Assembly (NCBI RefSeq): GCF_001436255.1
Contig: NZ_AZEI01000016.1
Coordinates: forward strand, 1 to 55,931
Direction of reading: 5' to 3'
Source of the DNA: Lentilactobacillus rapi DSM 19907 = JCM 15042
GTDB taxonomy: Bacteria > Bacillota > Bacilli > Lactobacillales > Lactobacillaceae
DNA length: 55,931 nt
Shown in pieces: positions 19,040-27,565 of the stretch. A model generated the notes under the pieces. That model was not told the origin of the DNA. It did no database searches and saw nothing but the letters and a program-made list of their open reading frames with translations. Numbering within the stretch: the stretch's first letter is position 1; every line of letters begins with the position of its first letter. The position numbers and the translations under genes are program-made.

Positions 19040-20107
19040 ATGAAAAAGTTTTTCAAAGTTTGCTTAATGTTCGTGTTTGGATTTGCCATCATTATCGGCG
19101 GTTACGTTGCTTACTTGTATTTGAGCTATCATCGATTAGCGGACAACATTAAGTTGCGTCCCCAGAATCATCAGGAAACGGCCCTGAAAACTGGCACGAC
19201 TTATAAAGCGATGACGTTTAATATTGGTTATGCCGCGTACCCAGCCAGCTATTCGTTCTTCATGGACGGCGGCAAGTATTCTCGGGCTTATAGTCGACAA
19301 TCGGTTGAACAGGATATGGCCGGGATCACGAAGGCTGTGAAGGAAGAAAATCCCACGCTGGCTTTTTTCCAAGAAGTTGATACGAATGCCGATCGTTCAT
19401 TTCATGTCAACGAAGTTAATTGGCTGCAGCGGCAATTCATTGACTATTCCAATGTTTATGCGCAGAACTATGATTCAGCTTACTTGTTTTATCCATTCAC
19501 CCGACCAATCGGAAAAGCTAAATCTGGGTTGGTGACCTTAGCCAAAGCGAAGATGACTGATAGTACGCGTTATTCGTTGCCAATCGACACGGATTTCAAT
19601 AAGTTCATGGATTTAGACCGAGCATTTTCGGTCACTCATATTCCGGTTGAGAATGGGAAAAAATTATCGGTATTCAATTTGCATTTATCTGCGTTCACTC
19701 AGAATGCCAAAGTGAGAAGGGCACAGCTAAATAAGCTGTTTACCAAAATGAAATCGGAATCCGCAAACGGAAACTACGTACTAGTTGCCGGTGACTATAA
19801 TCATGACATGCTGGGCGACAGTCCAAAAGTGTTCGGCACGACTGAAAAGCGGGAAAATTGGACCCATCCGTTCCCCGTGGATCAATTACCCAAAGGCTTT
19901 CGAGTGGCGAATGATGGTCTGGCTGCCGCAAAGGTGCCGTCTGTGCGGGCAAACGGCACCCCATTTCATCCAGGGAAGACTTACGTATCACTAATTGACG
20001 GGTTCCTGGTTTCCGATAACATTCAAGTGAAGAGCGTTCACGTGAAATATCTGGGCTTTGCGAACTCGGACCACAATCCTGAGATCCTTCAGTTTGAATT
20101 GAAATAG
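19040..20107 (+). CDS. Membrane-anchored endonuclease/exonuclease/phosphatase-fold hydrolase
   Basis: A 355-residue protein with an N-terminal membrane anchor (residues 1-30). The rest is an EEP fold: MTFNIGYAA (metal-binding Asn), AFFQEVDTNAD (catalytic Glu), FNLHLSAF, VLVAGDYNHD and the terminal SDHNPEIL. These five blocks are the active-site motifs of the EEP superfamily (exonuclease III, sphingomyelinase, inositol phosphatase). An extracellular phosphodiesterase or phosphatase is inferred; the substrate is unknown. The ATG at 19040 follows GAGAGG. It is the last gene of the presumed GNAT-efflux-EEP operon, and a family A repeat follows its stop codon immediately. Confidence 0.85.
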   Translation: MKKFFKVCLMFVFGFAIIIGGYVAYLYLSYHRLADNIKLRPQNHQETALKTGTTYKAMTFNIGYAAYPASYSFFMDGGKYSRAYSRQSVEQDMAGITKAVKEENPTLAFFQEVDTNADRSFHVNEVNWLQRQFIDYSNVYAQNYDSAYLFYPFTRPIGKAKSGLVTLAKAKMTDSTRYSLPIDTDFNKFMDLDRAFSVTHIPVENGKKLSVFNLHLSAFTQNAKVRRAQLNKLFTKMKSESANGNYVLVAGDYNHDMLGDSPKVFGTTEKRENWTHPFPVDQLPKGFRVANDGLAAAKVPSVRANGTPFHPGKTYVSLIDGFLVSDNIQVKSVHVKYLGFANSDHNPEILQFELK

Positions 20108-20228
20108 ATTGGAACGAAATGCGTTTTGATTTCAAAATAAAAAATAACCAATTATTCCTGGTTGTTGGAATAGTTGGTTATTTTAATATGGCCAGAATCA
20201 GCCGTTTGTCATAGGCTTCAAATTTAAT
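20108..20228 (+). repeat. Family A intergenic element, copy A1 (diverged), also a bidirectional terminator
   Basis: It begins directly after the EEP stop codon. Hairpin 1 has TTGGAA pairing with TTTCAA. Hairpin 2 has an 18-bp stem (AAAATAACC outer part, ATTATTCC inner part, G-T tolerant) around 20142-20187. It then has the conserved AATCAGCCGTTTGTC block. In other copies hairpin 1 is TGGGA/TCCCA, so both arms changed together. The tail is shortened relative to copies A3-A5. It fills the gap between two convergent genes and probably ends both transcripts. Confidence 0.8.
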
Positions 20229-20233
20229 TGATA

Positions 20234-21688
20234 TTATTCATCTTTATGTTCAGCAATTTTATCAGCAGTCGATGTGGAATGTCTAATCCCGTAAGCAAAG
20301 TAGATTAACATGCCAAAGATGAACCAGCCAAGCGCATAAGTTTTCGCTTGAATATCCAAGCCCATGAAGATGGCCAGGGCACCAAGGAAGCCGAGCCCAG
20401 GTAAAACTGGATACAAGGGCATTCGGAAACTCGGTGTCGGAATATCTTTACCTTCACGAGGACGCAAAGCATAAATTCCGATTGAAACGAACATAAACGC
20501 GATTAGGGTTCCAGCAGAGATCAGTTGTGCCAGGAACGTGAATGGGAAGAATGCCCCCAGCAAGATGCCAATCACCGTTAAGACGAGTAATGCCCGGTTA
20601 GGCAGGTTATGTTCAAGCTTTCCAAGCCACTTTGGCAATAGGCCATCTCGCCCGAATGAATAAACAAGTCTTGAACCCGCCAGCATCATGCCAATTAAAG
20701 CGGTGAACATTCCAACAACCGCGATTGATTGAACGACTGTCGCAACAATTGCGTGACCACTTCTTCTTAATGCGTAGCCAACTGGTTCAGCGTTGTTGGC
20801 ATAGTCTGAGTAGTGGAACATTCCGACTAATACCAAGGCAACGGAAACAAACAGGATGACGGCAATCACTAATGACCCTAAAATTCCACGGGGCATGGTT
20901 TTTTGCGGATTTTTCGCTTCAGCTGAGTTAGCGGCAATTGAATCAAAGCCAATATAGGCCAAGAAGATTTCCGAAACCCCGGCGTAGATACCTTGCCACC
21001 CACCGAATGCCGAACCATCAGCGTTTGGATGATACTTAGGGATAAATGGGCTGTAGTTGGACATCTTAATTGCAGTGACCCCAACAAAGATGAAAATCAG
21101 GATGGCGATCACTTTTAAGACAACCAAGGTATTTTCAACTCGGGTAGTTTGGGAAGCCCCTCGGGAAAGCAATAGGGTTACCAAGATAATGGCAACAATG
21201 GCTACCAGGTCCATGAGGCCACCATTATTTCCTGTGGAGGCCGCCGCTAAACTCTTCGGAAGTTTCCAGCCAATCGTTGAAATCAATCCTTGGAAATTGG
21301 CAGAAAGCCCGGATGCCACGAACGCAACCGCAATAAAGTATTCAGCAAGCAGTGCCCAGCCGGCAATCCAACCCCAGAATTCGCCGAAGACAACGTTAAT
21401 CCAAGAATATGCGGATCCGGCGAATGGCATTGCGGCTGCCATTTCTGCGTAGGCAAATGCAACTAAGCCGGCAACGATTGCGGCCGTTAAACATGATAAT
21501 GCAACAGCAGGACCGGCATGCTGTGCAGCGACGACTCCCGGCAAGGTAAAGATTGAAGCTGAAACAATTGTCCCAACCCCCAGTGCGAGGAAGTCTTTGG
21601 TGGTCATGCTGCGGATCAGGTGTGAATCCTTGTCTTGATAGACTAACGGATCCTCTTTACGGAACATTTTTTCAGTTAAACGACTCAT
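20234..21688 (-). CDS. APC-family amino acid permease
   Basis: A 484-residue protein of about 12 helices. The helix 1 motif LGVGTIVSASIFTLPGVVAA and the FAYAEMAAAMPFAGSAYSW segment are those of the amino acid-polyamine-organocation family, closest by pattern to the CAT/YfnA subgroup. It imports or exchanges an amino acid at the cytoplasmic membrane; the substrate is not evident. The ATG at 21688 follows GGAG (21698-21701); an upstream in-frame ATG at 21703 overlaps that site. A single gene, convergent with the EEP operon. The gap of about 390 bp upstream holds no gene of its own apart from the promoter noted for the DUF536 gene. Confidence 0.88.
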   Translation of the reverse strand: MSRLTEKMFRKEDPLVYQDKDSHLIRSMTTKDFLALGVGTIVSASIFTLPGVVAAQHAGPAVALSCLTAAIVAGLVAFAYAEMAAAMPFAGSAYSWINVVFGEFWGWIAGWALLAEYFIAVAFVASGLSANFQGLISTIGWKLPKSLAAASTGNNGGLMDLVAIVAIILVTLLLSRGASQTTRVENTLVVLKVIAILIFIFVGVTAIKMSNYSPFIPKYHPNADGSAFGGWQGIYAGVSEIFLAYIGFDSIAANSAEAKNPQKTMPRGILGSLVIAVILFVSVALVLVGMFHYSDYANNAEPVGYALRRSGHAIVATVVQSIAVVGMFTALIGMMLAGSRLVYSFGRDGLLPKWLGKLEHNLPNRALLVLTVIGILLGAFFPFTFLAQLISAGTLIAFMFVSIGIYALRPREGKDIPTPSFRMPLYPVLPGLGFLGALAIFMGLDIQAKTYALGWFIFGMLIYFAYGIRHSTSTADKIAEHKDE

Positions 21689-21987
21689 CAAGTACCACTC
21701 CAATTATTATAGATAAGAATCTAACGAAAGTTCTAACAGTAACCTCACAATAAACAGTTGATTAACTGCAAACCTTCTATAAACTAAATACGAAAACGAT
21801 CGCGGTTTTCTCCTCGATCAAAGCAATTAAATCGTGTTAATCCTGACTAAATCCATTTTATTATCGTTAGACGTTGCGAGTAGTTTACCGCAATTTTCAT
21901 GAGATTGTCAATAAGAAACTTTAATCTCATTTTAATGTTGAGGATTTTACCTTCAAAATAATTTTATGAATGGAAACAGAAATTGAG

Positions 21988-22016
21988 TTGCCGAATGCCA
22001 GTTTAATCATTATAAT
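21988..22016 (+). promoter_or_regulatory. Promoter of the DUF536-like gene
   Basis: TTGCCG at 21988-21993, a 17-bp spacer, and a consensus TATAAT at 22011-22016, about 60 bp ahead of the ATG at 22078. The rest of 21689-21987 holds no gene that I can support. Confidence 0.65.
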
Positions 22017-22077
22017 GAATGTTGTGTATCTGCGAACTGGACTGTTCGCGAATCAAATCCTATTTGGGGGCGACATT

Positions 22078-22620
22078 ATGGAACTAACGATTAAAGAGTT
22101 AGCGGACGAATTAGCAGTTTCCAAAACTGCAATCAGGAAACATATGGACGACAAGTTCCGATCTACATATACGATCAAAAAAGGTAACAAGATCTTAATT
22201 AAGGATGAGGGTATCGAGTTACTTAAAGGTCAATTCAAGAACCAGTCGGCATCGGCAACCCGGAAGTCTGAAAAGGAAACCGGAAATAAGGTTTCTGTGA
22301 AGGGTAACCAGGACCAAAGCGCACTATTGGCGGAACAATTGGATGACCAGCGTAAGCAGATCGAAGAAAAGGACAAGCAAATCGCTGAACTCCATCAATT
22401 ACTGGATCAATCGCAACGTTTGCAGTTAGATGTTCAAAACAAGCTCAAACAACTTGAGAACAAGAGTGCAAACCCAGTGCAAACTAAGACAATTGAGGCC
22501 AAAACGGCTGAGGAACAAACTGACGACCACATTCCAGATAACTATCAACCAACCTCAGCAAACGGGACTCATTATGAATCGACGGGTCATAAAAAACACT
22601 GGTGGCAGTTTGGCAGATAA
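22078..22620 (+). CDS. DUF536-type HTH/coiled-coil protein
   Basis: A 180-residue protein. The N-terminus is a winged or simple HTH (LTIKELADELAVSKTAIRKHM), followed by a variable region and a coiled coil (residues 75-130; EEKDKQIAELHQLLDQSQRLQLDVQNKLKQL split in heptads) that matches the DUF536 family. The C-terminus is basic and aromatic (KKHWWQFGR). Members are common on lactobacillus plasmids next to replication genes and also occur on chromosomes; no replication gene is near here. The ATG at 22078 follows GGGGG with good spacing and the promoter at 21988. DNA binding is inferred; the role is unknown. Confidence 0.8.
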   Translation: MELTIKELADELAVSKTAIRKHMDDKFRSTYTIKKGNKILIKDEGIELLKGQFKNQSASATRKSEKETGNKVSVKGNQDQSALLAEQLDDQRKQIEEKDKQIAELHQLLDQSQRLQLDVQNKLKQLENKSANPVQTKTIEAKTAEEQTDDHIPDNYQPTSANGTHYESTGHKKHWWQFGR

Positions 22621-22691
22621 TCATTTATTTTAAATTCATCCTTTGCAATTTTTTGAAGCTAACATCAGTTGGTATTTCGATCATGTAACGA

Positions 22692-22736
22692 AAGAAGTCT
22701 AACGATTCCAATCTAAGGAGTCATTGGGCTTCTTTT
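22692..22736 (+). terminator. Probable terminator after DUF536-like gene
   Basis: An 11-bp stem with wobbles: AAGAAGTCTAA (22692-22702) with TTGGGCTTCTT (22724-22734), a 21-nt loop and a short T-run. The rest of 22621-22906 has no supportable gene. Confidence 0.55.
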
Positions 22737-22906
22737 GTGCCGTTCTGAGATCAAAAACGCCGATTGTGCCCTGTTCCTTTTGCATCTTAAATGCGATCTG
22801 GGCCACGTTCCTGCTTATTTTCTCCATAAGCGAACGACAACTTCCTTGCTACTCGTCCTGTTTGCGCTTACAATTGCGCTAGTACAACGATTAAGGAGGC
22901 AGCACA

Positions 22907-23818
22907 ATGAAAGCATATGGATATGTCAAACATGGGAGCCCAGACGTTTTTCAAGAATATGAAATTGACAAACCGACTCCTGCACCAGATCAAGTATTAG
23001 TGCAAACGATTGCGGTTGGTCTCAATAATCGTGAGCGTTCCGAACGGGCAACTGGTGGTAGCTTGGGATCACCATTAATTCCCGGTCGAGATGTTGTTGG
23101 TGAAGTGACAGAAATTGGCAGCCGGGTTTCTGATTTCGGTGTTGGCGAATTAGTGATGACTCACACGGAACGGGGATACGCGGAATATGTATTGGCAGAT
23201 GTTGACGCGACGGTTCACGTTCCTGGCGGAATTACCCCAACCCGAGCAGCCGGGATCATTACGCCTGGATTAACTGCCTACAAAGCTGTGAAGTATTTTG
23301 CCAATGTCCAACCTGACCAGACGGTTATCGTGAAGGGCGCTTCTGGTGGGGTTGGCTCGCTGTCTGTCCAGATTGCGACGGATTTGGGTGCCAACGTCAT
23401 CGGGATTGCGTCAAGCCACAATGAAGATTTTGTTAAATCGATTGGGGCAACCCAGTTTGTCGCCTACGATCAAAGTGATCCAGCCACTGTACTGGCTGAC
23501 CAAGGAGATGTCGTGATTAACAGCGCGATGAATGGTGCCGGCACTGATGACGATGTCAAAATGGTGAAACCCAACGGTACGATTGCCAGCGTGGCCCACA
23601 ATTCACCAATGACCGACAAACCGATCAAATTTGTGCACATTCATCCAACAAATGCCATGACTGATCGAGAAGCGTTGAAAGCAGTTGTGGATTTGATGCG
23701 GGATGGAAAATTAACCGTGAATATCGGCTATACTTTGCCATTTAATCGAGATGGCTTTGTAAAAGGTCACCAGTTGCTTGAGGAGAAGCACGATGGCCGG
23801 GTGATTATTGTTAAATGA
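22907..23818 (+). CDS. NADPH-dependent quinone oxidoreductase-like MDR protein
   Basis: A 303-residue zinc-free medium-chain dehydrogenase. It has the N-terminal GroES-like barrel (GLNNRERSERATGG, PLIPGRDVVGEV) and a Rossmann fold with VKGASGGVGSLSVQIA (near residue 143-160), the nucleotide motif of the QOR/zeta-crystallin branch. The zinc-binding Cys residues of alcohol dehydrogenases are absent. It likely reduces quinones or enals with NADPH. The ATG at 22907 follows a perfect AAGGAGG. Single gene, followed by family A copy A2. Confidence 0.88.
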   Translation: MKAYGYVKHGSPDVFQEYEIDKPTPAPDQVLVQTIAVGLNNRERSERATGGSLGSPLIPGRDVVGEVTEIGSRVSDFGVGELVMTHTERGYAEYVLADVDATVHVPGGITPTRAAGIITPGLTAYKAVKYFANVQPDQTVIVKGASGGVGSLSVQIATDLGANVIGIASSHNEDFVKSIGATQFVAYDQSDPATVLADQGDVVINSAMNGAGTDDDVKMVKPNGTIASVAHNSPMTDKPIKFVHIHPTNAMTDREALKAVVDLMRDGKLTVNIGYTLPFNRDGFVKGHQLLEEKHDGRVIIVK

Positions 23819-23825
23819 TGCTTAA

Positions 23826-24004
23826 ACTGGGACAAGAGGCGTTTTGATCCCAGAACTTAAAAAAGGACCAATTATTCCTGGCGTTGGAATAATTGGTCCT
23901 TTCCGTTAAGTGATCGGGATCAGCCGGTTGGTGCAACTTTAATCAATATAAGAGTGGCAATCACAGTCGCCATTACAAATGAAAGAAATGACTAAGGTCT
24001 CAGC
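23826..24004 (+). repeat. Family A intergenic element, copy A2
   Basis: Hairpin 1 is CTGGGA (23827) with TCCCAG. Hairpin 2 is a perfect 17-bp stem with outer bases GGACC/GGTCC, where other copies have TAACC/GGTTA or TGACC/GGTCA. The conserved block GGGATCAGCCG follows, and the element ends in AAGGTCTCAGC. It starts 8 nt after the oxidoreductase stop codon. Confidence 0.85.
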
Positions 24005-24044
24005 TGCTTTTGGGTTTCGCGGTTGGTCTAGTTTATATAGAGCA

Positions 24045-24161
24045 GGACAGCTCCTCCAAGCAGGAATCGGAACCTAAGCACCTGAATCATAAATCCCACA
24101 AACCGGGATTTATGATTCAGGACACTTAGGTTCCGATTCCTAACCGCTTGGATCCGCTCAC
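24045..24161. repeat. Family B 117-nt long hairpin element, copy B1
   Basis: Read on the plus strand it runs from GGACAGCTCC to ATCCGCTCAC. It folds as AGC/GCT, an internal loop, CCAAGC/GCTTGG, an AACC bulge on the 3' side, a perfect 17-bp stem beginning AGGAATCGG, an internal loop CA/ACA, a second perfect 17-bp stem beginning CCTGAATCA, and a 7-nt loop. On the minus strand it begins 5 nt after the stop codon of the ThrE-type gene. It contains no ORF and no T-run. Confidence 0.9.
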
Positions 24162-24166
24162 TTACG

Positions 24167-25519
24167 CTAATCAAAATGTCGCCACTCTCTATCCAGCAAT
24201 GCTCTCGCCACAAACAGCCCGAGTGGTAGGAACATAATAATCAAGGCAGCCTTTGTGAGCCACAATGCGCCCACGCTGATCTGGTTGATGCCGATGCTGT
24301 AAACGGCCCTGTAAATGTACAGTCCTGGCACCATGATAACGATTGACGGGACAGTGAGTGAAATCCTTGGGTAACCGTTGAATCGGTTGACGACCGATGC
24401 GATCAAGCCCGCTAACAAGGCGGCCAGGAATGCGGCGGCAGCTGGTGGTAACGTTGTTAAATCCACCAGTTCAAGCCTTAACGTATTCGCAACGGCACCA
24501 ATACAGCCAGCAACGGTTGCCATTCTGACGGTACTATTGAACATAATTGAGAAACCGAAAACCCCACAGAAACTTGCGGGCAATCTCAGTAACATTAAAA
24601 CAATTGGCGAGAGGCCGAGGGGCAAAAAGTTCTCTGGCTGAAAATGAAAAAGTAGGGCGACCAGCCAACCAACTAATGAGGCGATTAACGTGATCATAAT
24701 CGCGTATGCCAGCCTTTCCAGACCTGATCGCATATCTAACTTCGAAAGGTCTAAAATGCTTGTAATGAACGGGAAACCGGGAATAACGAATAGCATTGCG
24801 CCAATGTAGCCTGCCTCATGTTGAGCCAGAACTTGGAAATTTGCCTCAAAAAGCTTGAATGAAATCATGTACGCAATTCCAGCAATCGCCACGGCAATCG
24901 CAATGCTGGCAAAGGTTGTCATGCGATGCTTCCCCATCAGACTTTTGGTAAAGTTACCGATCCCAGCCCCGATGAACGAACAAATCATTTCGGGGATGCC
25001 ACCGCCGAGCAGAAAAATAAAGCCACTGCAGGCTAGAGCGGCTGCCAATCCGGAAATAACGGACGTATACTGAGCTGGTTTTTGCTGAATCTTATCAATT
25101 TGGTTGTGAATGGTCCGAATGGTTGTCGTTGAAAAGTCGTTGGCAAAATTGGCGACAAAGCCTTCCATGATGTTTAGTTTATCCGTATTCACGCCGGTGT
25201 TGGGGAGTGACAGAATTTGTGAGTAGCTGTCATCGTCGGCGAAACAGGTAAACTGAATTGAAGTCAGGCCGATGTCAGCTGAACAAGTTACACCCAAGAC
25301 CCGGGCAATGGTGTTCATTGCGTCACGAACACGCCACGCCCCAGTTCCACAGGACAACATGATAATGCCAACTCGGCCAACAACCGATGCCCGTTCGCGC
25401 AAAGGCGCGTTTTTGGCGGGTATTTTCTTTTGACTGATGAAAGCATTCCATGGAATGGTCATATGATGATTTTGGGATAATCGAAATTTTTTAGGTTCGT
25501 CGGGTTGGCTGTTTACCAT
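24167..25519 (-). CDS. ThrE-family threonine/serine exporter (fused two-domain)
   Basis: A 450-residue protein with an N-terminal cytosolic ThrE-1 (DUF1212) domain (IIMLSCGTGAWRVRDAMNTIA, IQFTCFADDD) and about ten membrane helices that include the ThrE-2 half; in many firmicutes the two halves are separate genes. The family exports threonine and serine using the proton gradient. The ATG at 25519 follows GGAGG (25524-25528); a longer in-frame start at 25594 has no site. The threonine biosynthesis cluster lies 5 kb away, a fitting context. Copy B1 of the long hairpin begins immediately after the stop codon. Confidence 0.88.
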   Translation of the reverse strand: MVNSQPDEPKKFRLSQNHHMTIPWNAFISQKKIPAKNAPLRERASVVGRVGIIMLSCGTGAWRVRDAMNTIARVLGVTCSADIGLTSIQFTCFADDDSYSQILSLPNTGVNTDKLNIMEGFVANFANDFSTTTIRTIHNQIDKIQQKPAQYTSVISGLAAALACSGFIFLLGGGIPEMICSFIGAGIGNFTKSLMGKHRMTTFASIAIAVAIAGIAYMISFKLFEANFQVLAQHEAGYIGAMLFVIPGFPFITSILDLSKLDMRSGLERLAYAIMITLIASLVGWLVALLFHFQPENFLPLGLSPIVLMLLRLPASFCGVFGFSIMFNSTVRMATVAGCIGAVANTLRLELVDLTTLPPAAAAFLAALLAGLIASVVNRFNGYPRISLTVPSIVIMVPGLYIYRAVYSIGINQISVGALWLTKAALIIMFLPLGLFVARALLDREWRHFD

Positions 25520-25564
25520 GAGATCCTCCAAGATGAGTCGAATTGTATTATTAGCAATATTTGC

Positions 25565-25594
25565 ATTATATCCATGACATGGGGTTGGGTTCAA
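25565..25594 (-). promoter_or_regulatory. Promoter of ThrE-type gene
   Basis: On the minus strand: TTGAAC (25594-25589), an 18-bp spacer, and TATAAT (25570-25565), about 45 bp upstream of the start codon. Confidence 0.65.
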
Positions 25595-25638
25595 GTTGGA
25601 AAAGGCTTACAGGAGAAAATAGTACGAATCATTTTATA

Positions 25639-25908
25639 ATGTTAGGACGTTATAGCATAATAACAGGCAAGGCTCTTCGTGGAACCGTCAAAAATATAAA
25701 AGTTGGTAATTCGAGTGCAGTCATTATTCCTGCACATCTATTTAATAAACCTCGTCCTTCTACTGGAGATGATATCGTGACTAATGAACAACAGGACTCA
25801 AGCAAAATGACAAAATCCAAGCTCTCGGACTCGTTCCAGGAAGTATTAGCTGAGGCACTTGACAAATATCGCGGTGCTTTGGAAGACCTCCGCAGGGGCG
25901 ATGAATAA
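25639..25908 (+). CDS. AbrB/MazE-like antitoxin-type protein
   Basis: An 89-residue protein with the swapped-hairpin pattern VKNIKVGNSSAVIIPAHLF (residues 15-35), typical of AbrB/SpoVT/MazE DNA-binding antitoxins, followed by an acidic helical tail ending DKYRGALEDLRRGDE. The ATG at 25639 is used; an AGGAG sits about 24 nt upstream, too far for a good site, so the start is uncertain. It is divergent from the ThrE-type gene. No complete toxin gene follows: only a 25-codon ORF before copy A3, so this looks like an orphan antitoxin or transcription factor. Confidence 0.65.
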   Translation: MLGRYSIITGKALRGTVKNIKVGNSSAVIIPAHLFNKPRPSTGDDIVTNEQQDSSKMTKSKLSDSFQEVLAEALDKYRGALEDLRRGDE

Positions 25909-25937
25909 GCGAAATTATTAAGTATTGGAGGAAATCA

Positions 25938-26015
25938 TTGCGAATAGCGAAAGCTGATGATTCCAATTTAAACTACCACGATGTGTGTTTACAGTTTGAA
26001 AAACATTTGAAATAG
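25938..26015 (+). CDS. Possible truncated toxin remnant or 25-residue ORF
   Basis: A TTG at 25938 stands 7 nt after a strong GGAGG (25927-25931) and opens 25 codons to TAG at 26013-26015. The peptide (MRIAKADDSNLNYHDVCL...) is not recognised. It sits 29 bp after the antitoxin-like gene, where a toxin gene would be, and copy A3 begins 10 nt after its stop, so a toxin cut short by the repeat is conceivable. Confidence 0.3.
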   Translation: MRIAKADDSNLNYHDVCLQFEKHLK

Positions 26016-26025
26016 TTCAAGTTAT

Positions 26026-26209
26026 GAGATTGGGACGCCAGGCGATTTGATCCCAGAACTTAAGTGAAAAAAGGAATGCATTCTGATTTTGGAATGCATT
26101 ATTTTTTGGCTTAAACGGTGGGGATCAGCCGTTTGTCGCAAGTTTTGTCAATATCAGAATGGAAAGCCAAGTTACATTTATGAACACTTTGCCGACTAAT
26201 GTCTCAGCC
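26026..26209 (+). repeat. Family A intergenic element, copy A3
   Basis: A full-length copy of 184 bp. Hairpin 1 is TGGGA/TCCCA. Hairpin 2 uses a different inner arm (AATGCATTC) from copies A1, A2 and A4 (ATTATTCC), yet still pairs. The block GGGATCAGCCGTTTGTC and the tail GCCGACTAATGTCTCAGCC follow. The beginning (TGAGA) and the reverse complement of the end (TGAGA) agree over five bases, a weak hint of terminal inverted ends. Confidence 0.85.
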
Positions 26210-26329
26210 TATTTTTTAGTGGTTGGGGAGTTCAGAGATTCTAAATCGGTGGGTGCTTTGAAAAAGTTCATAAAAAATTCATTGGATTAATGATATGTAT
26301 GTAGTAGCATTCAATTATGAAAGGGCGTG

Positions 26330-27517
26330 TTGAATATTAGGAAGACGATGAAGTTATCAGCATCTTTAGTTATGAAGATAGAATGTGCTGGGGTTGTGAT
26401 CTTGCCATTACTGGCTTTACTATTTCGGAATAGCAGGATCGTACCTATTGATCAAACTGATATTATTATGGCAGTGGTTGCCGGTTTGCTTGGCTTTTTA
26501 TTAGTCCTCTGGCAGCCAAGATCCAAAGTGAATCATTTCATACAACAATTTGTTCGACTGGTTGAATTATTTATATTCCCTGCGTCATTGACGACCGGGT
26601 TGTGTGCATTAACCAGACTATTAGTTGGGGAATTGATTCCGGCTAATATTTTGGCATACATCATAATATTGATTTTATTAATTTGTTTGTTTCCACTTAT
26701 CCAGCTCGTTATAGTACCTGAATCAAACACCCTGTTTAGGATGCTCTTTATTTTTGTTTTCTTTGCTTCACGGGTGCCACTTTCAATGCGACTTTATATT
26801 ATCAATTATTCATCCTCCAGTAATTCGGTGGCCACTTGGATGTTGTTAATTGGTTTTTCGATGCTATGCATATACGTCATGCGTGAATGGGGTTATCCCT
26901 TGCCGAAATTTAGGATTAATACCACAGTTAATTATGGCTGGTTGCTTCTATTAGTAGTTGTGGCGTTGCTGGAATTAGGACTCAGTGCTGGTAGCTGGCA
27001 CGTGATCTTTACCAAGTTTGAACTTCAAGTTGCGAGTGGGTCGATTGGGTATATTTTGGCAACAGTGATTGGAATTTGTTTAAAAGAGGAATTTATCTTC
27101 CGTTACCTGATGTTATTTCCACTGTTTGATAGGAGAAAGGCTTTTAATCATTCGCAGATTATATTGGGTGTATTAGTGAGTTCGCTTCTGTTTGGATTAT
27201 GGCACGTTCAAAACATCCCCTATCAAGGATTGGCAGCAACTTCTTTACAAGTTGTGAGTGGTTTCACCGCTGGCGTCATTTGGAGTACGATTTGTCTTTA
27301 TACCGGGACTATTTGGATTGCGGTTATCTTGCACTGCTTGCTTGACCTGGTTGGGTTTCCCGAGGTTAGCAGTGTTTATGCTCAAGGTGTGAGTCCATTT
27401 TTAATCCAATTTACGGTCGTTGTTGGAATACTTGAAATAATGGTTTCGACATTTTTATTAGTAAATCGCAACCAGTTGGGCGCTTTTGAAGAAACTGTAA
27501 AATATTTGGATAGTTAA
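26330..27517 (+). CDS. CPBP-family intramembrane glutamic endopeptidase
   Basis: About 395 residues, around ten hydrophobic segments. The C-terminal third holds the CPBP (CAAX protease/Abi) motifs: LKEEFIFRYL (EExxxR), GLWHVQNI (the second motif His) and VILHCLLDL (third motif). These residues form the intramembrane active site. Roles in the family include bacteriocin self-immunity and peptide processing; the substrate here is unknown. The start is ambiguous: TTG at 26330 after GAAAGG, GTG at 26327, or ATG at 26348. The lipoprotein gene follows at 48 bp and is probably cotranscribed. Confidence 0.8.
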   Translation: MNIRKTMKLSASLVMKIECAGVVILPLLALLFRNSRIVPIDQTDIIMAVVAGLLGFLLVLWQPRSKVNHFIQQFVRLVELFIFPASLTTGLCALTRLLVGELIPANILAYIIILILLICLFPLIQLVIVPESNTLFRMLFIFVFFASRVPLSMRLYIINYSSSSNSVATWMLLIGFSMLCIYVMREWGYPLPKFRINTTVNYGWLLLLVVVALLELGLSAGSWHVIFTKFELQVASGSIGYILATVIGICLKEEFIFRYLMLFPLFDRRKAFNHSQIILGVLVSSLLFGLWHVQNIPYQGLAATSLQVVSGFTAGVIWSTICLYTGTIWIAVILHCLLDLVGFPEVSSVYAQGVSPFLIQFTVVVGILEIMVSTFLLVNRNQLGAFEETVKYLDS

Positions 27518-27565
27518 GTGGCTGATAACGAAATGGTCACTAAAAGATTAGGAGGCAAGAATCGC

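Noticed and set aside
22735-22962. A 75-codon frame with a hydrophobic stretch upstream of the oxidoreductase gene
   Set aside because: No ribosome site, and it runs into the oxidoreductase gene in another frame.
24045-24161. Family B as an ordinary rho-independent terminator
   Set aside because: No T-run follows the stem on either strand, and bulges are conserved, which a terminator would not need.
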